Origin: an uncultured Gammaproteobacteria bacterium
Lineage (GTDB): Bacteria; Pseudomonadota; Gammaproteobacteria; DRJJ01
Direction: 5' to 3'
Assembly (NCBI GenBank): GCA_947258795.1
Contig: CAMYJU010000006.1
Coordinates: forward strand, 22,294 to 86,293
Length of the DNA: 64,000 nt
Shown: piece by piece, positions 63,516-64,000 of the stretch
Position numbering within the stretch: the first letter of the stretch is position 1
Layout: each line of letters opens with the position of its first letter
Translations under genes and position numbers: made by a program
The notes under the pieces: generated by a model
Database searches by the model: none
Told to the model about the DNA's origin: nothing
What the model saw: only the letters and a program-made list of their open reading frames with translations

Positions 63516-63936
63516 TCGCTTGTCCTCACAGGATTAACAAAAAGTATCGATAACTAAGGAGTTAAAGCTATTCATTACAAAATGAGACACGACAACCCCC
63601 TGTTATCCATGTCTATTAAAACTAAACTGGTCATCATTAATCGGTGGGCAATTCAAACTGCTATCAATATTACCAGACCTGCTTGCCTGCAAAGCGGGCA
63701 TGGTCAAGCATACTATCCGTTCAGGTTAATATCAGTGAATTAATAACATTTATGTATAAATTTAGTCCTAAATTGAAAAAGTTGTACCCTAAATAGACAG
63801 AATTCTTTGATCTGGATCACGGAGACCTTCCTGTGACCCCGTCACTGACTCAATGCACAGCCACTTCCCGTCTGGCCAGACAAGCTGATAGCGTTTATAG
63901 TGTATTGATCCACATATGGGTACTGGAGGTGACCTG
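63516..63936. promoter_or_regulatory. Upstream region of the last gene with FNR-like box
   Basis: No gene is seen in these 420 bases. TTGATCTGGATCAC (63807-63820) matches the FNR consensus at nine of ten fixed positions, 117 bases before the ATG at 63937. A small palindrome TTTAGTCCTAAA lies near 63762. GGAGGT precedes the start at a good distance. No clear -10 is seen. Confidence 0.55.
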
Positions 63937-64000
63937 ATGAGCACACCTGCCGTTCAAGCCGTATCTGATCGACTGTTCTATCTGCCACAGGGCAATGAAT
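63937..64000 (+). CDS. N-terminus of a CbbQ/NirQ/NorQ-like ATPase (partial)
   Basis: The window ends after 21 codons. The start, MSTPAVQAVSDRLFYLPQGN, resembles the opening of MoxR-type AAA+ activators such as NorQ/NirQ/CbbQ, which help load metals into nitric oxide reductase or activate Rubisco. The FNR-like box upstream would fit a denitrification setting. The Walker motifs lie beyond the window, so the assignment is provisional. The GGAGGT ribosome site supports the start. Confidence 0.45.
   Translation, partial: MSTPAVQAVSDRLFYLPQGNE

Overview
The window looks like a chromosomal segment of a free-living or recently free-living gammaproteobacterium, probably a sulfur-oxidising one. The evidence is Gram-negative envelope features (lipoproteins, an RND exporter, TRAP and BASS carriers), gammaproteobacterial families (RhlE, Lhr, SelO, AzoR, DNA-J-related, DUF3530), Fur-like and FNR-like operator sequences, and a small secreted Gly/Tyr/Pro-rich protein resembling sulfur globule proteins (43069-43368). 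I see no tRNA, rRNA, CRISPR array, transposase or prophage.

Layout. 1-6.6 kb: RhlE helicase, a Tat-lipoprotein patatin phospholipase, a DNA-J-related protein, a DUF6394-like membrane protein paired with a double-RCK potassium channel, a broken thioredoxin-TPR gene and a SnoaL-like protein. 6.9-11.7 kb: a His/Tyr-rich lipoprotein with six 42-bp repeats, a DUF1499 protein, then a TAXI-type TRAP transporter with an overlapping membrane-anchored CGYC protein. 11.8-24.6 kb (mostly minus): hydrolase plus membrane protein, a periplasmic Mo-hydroxylase with its 2Fe-2S subunit, a SpoIIE phosphatase, CapA, an HhH protein, a broken HAD gene, an unknown protein behind a Fur-like site, an RND exporter and AzoR. 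24.7-30.9 kb: LysR, a very large M1-like/M28/PDZ peptidase fusion with a TolB-like lipoprotein, and a SYLF protein. 31-34 kb: a radical-SAM/SPASM enzyme followed by two unrecognised proteins. 34-46.7 kb: many small genes, several of them visibly broken, with TetR and LysR units, hemerythrin, the sulfur-globule-like protein and an EF-hand protein. 47-54 kb: HbpS/GlcG-like protein, SelO and Lhr. 54-63.5 kb: an AT-rich LysM operon, a damaged hydrolase, a lipase/trypsin-like pair with overlapping ends, a FeoB variant, a YkgJ-family protein under a near-perfect Fur-like site, and a metallopeptidase. The window ends inside a gene that starts like a CbbQ/NorQ ATPase behind an FNR-like box.

The most unusual large-scale pattern is gene decay by internal deletion. 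At least five genes keep a recognisable start and a recognisable end but have lost the middle, and each is frameshifted at the junction: thioredoxin-TPR, HAD hydrolase, class II aldolase-Dabb, response-regulator/cyclase and SRPBCC. Further fragments lie near 37.0-37.3 kb, 47.6 kb and 56.0 kb. A second pattern is a dispersed family of GGGGTCA-type hairpins at gene ends.

The best candidates for undescribed biology are the radical-SAM locus (31.5-34.1 kb), the lipase/trypsin pair (57.1-59.5 kb), the LysM operon (53.9-55.8 kb), and the FNR-type promoter in front of the sulfur-globule-like gene. All family names come from reading the sequences by eye; no database search was run.
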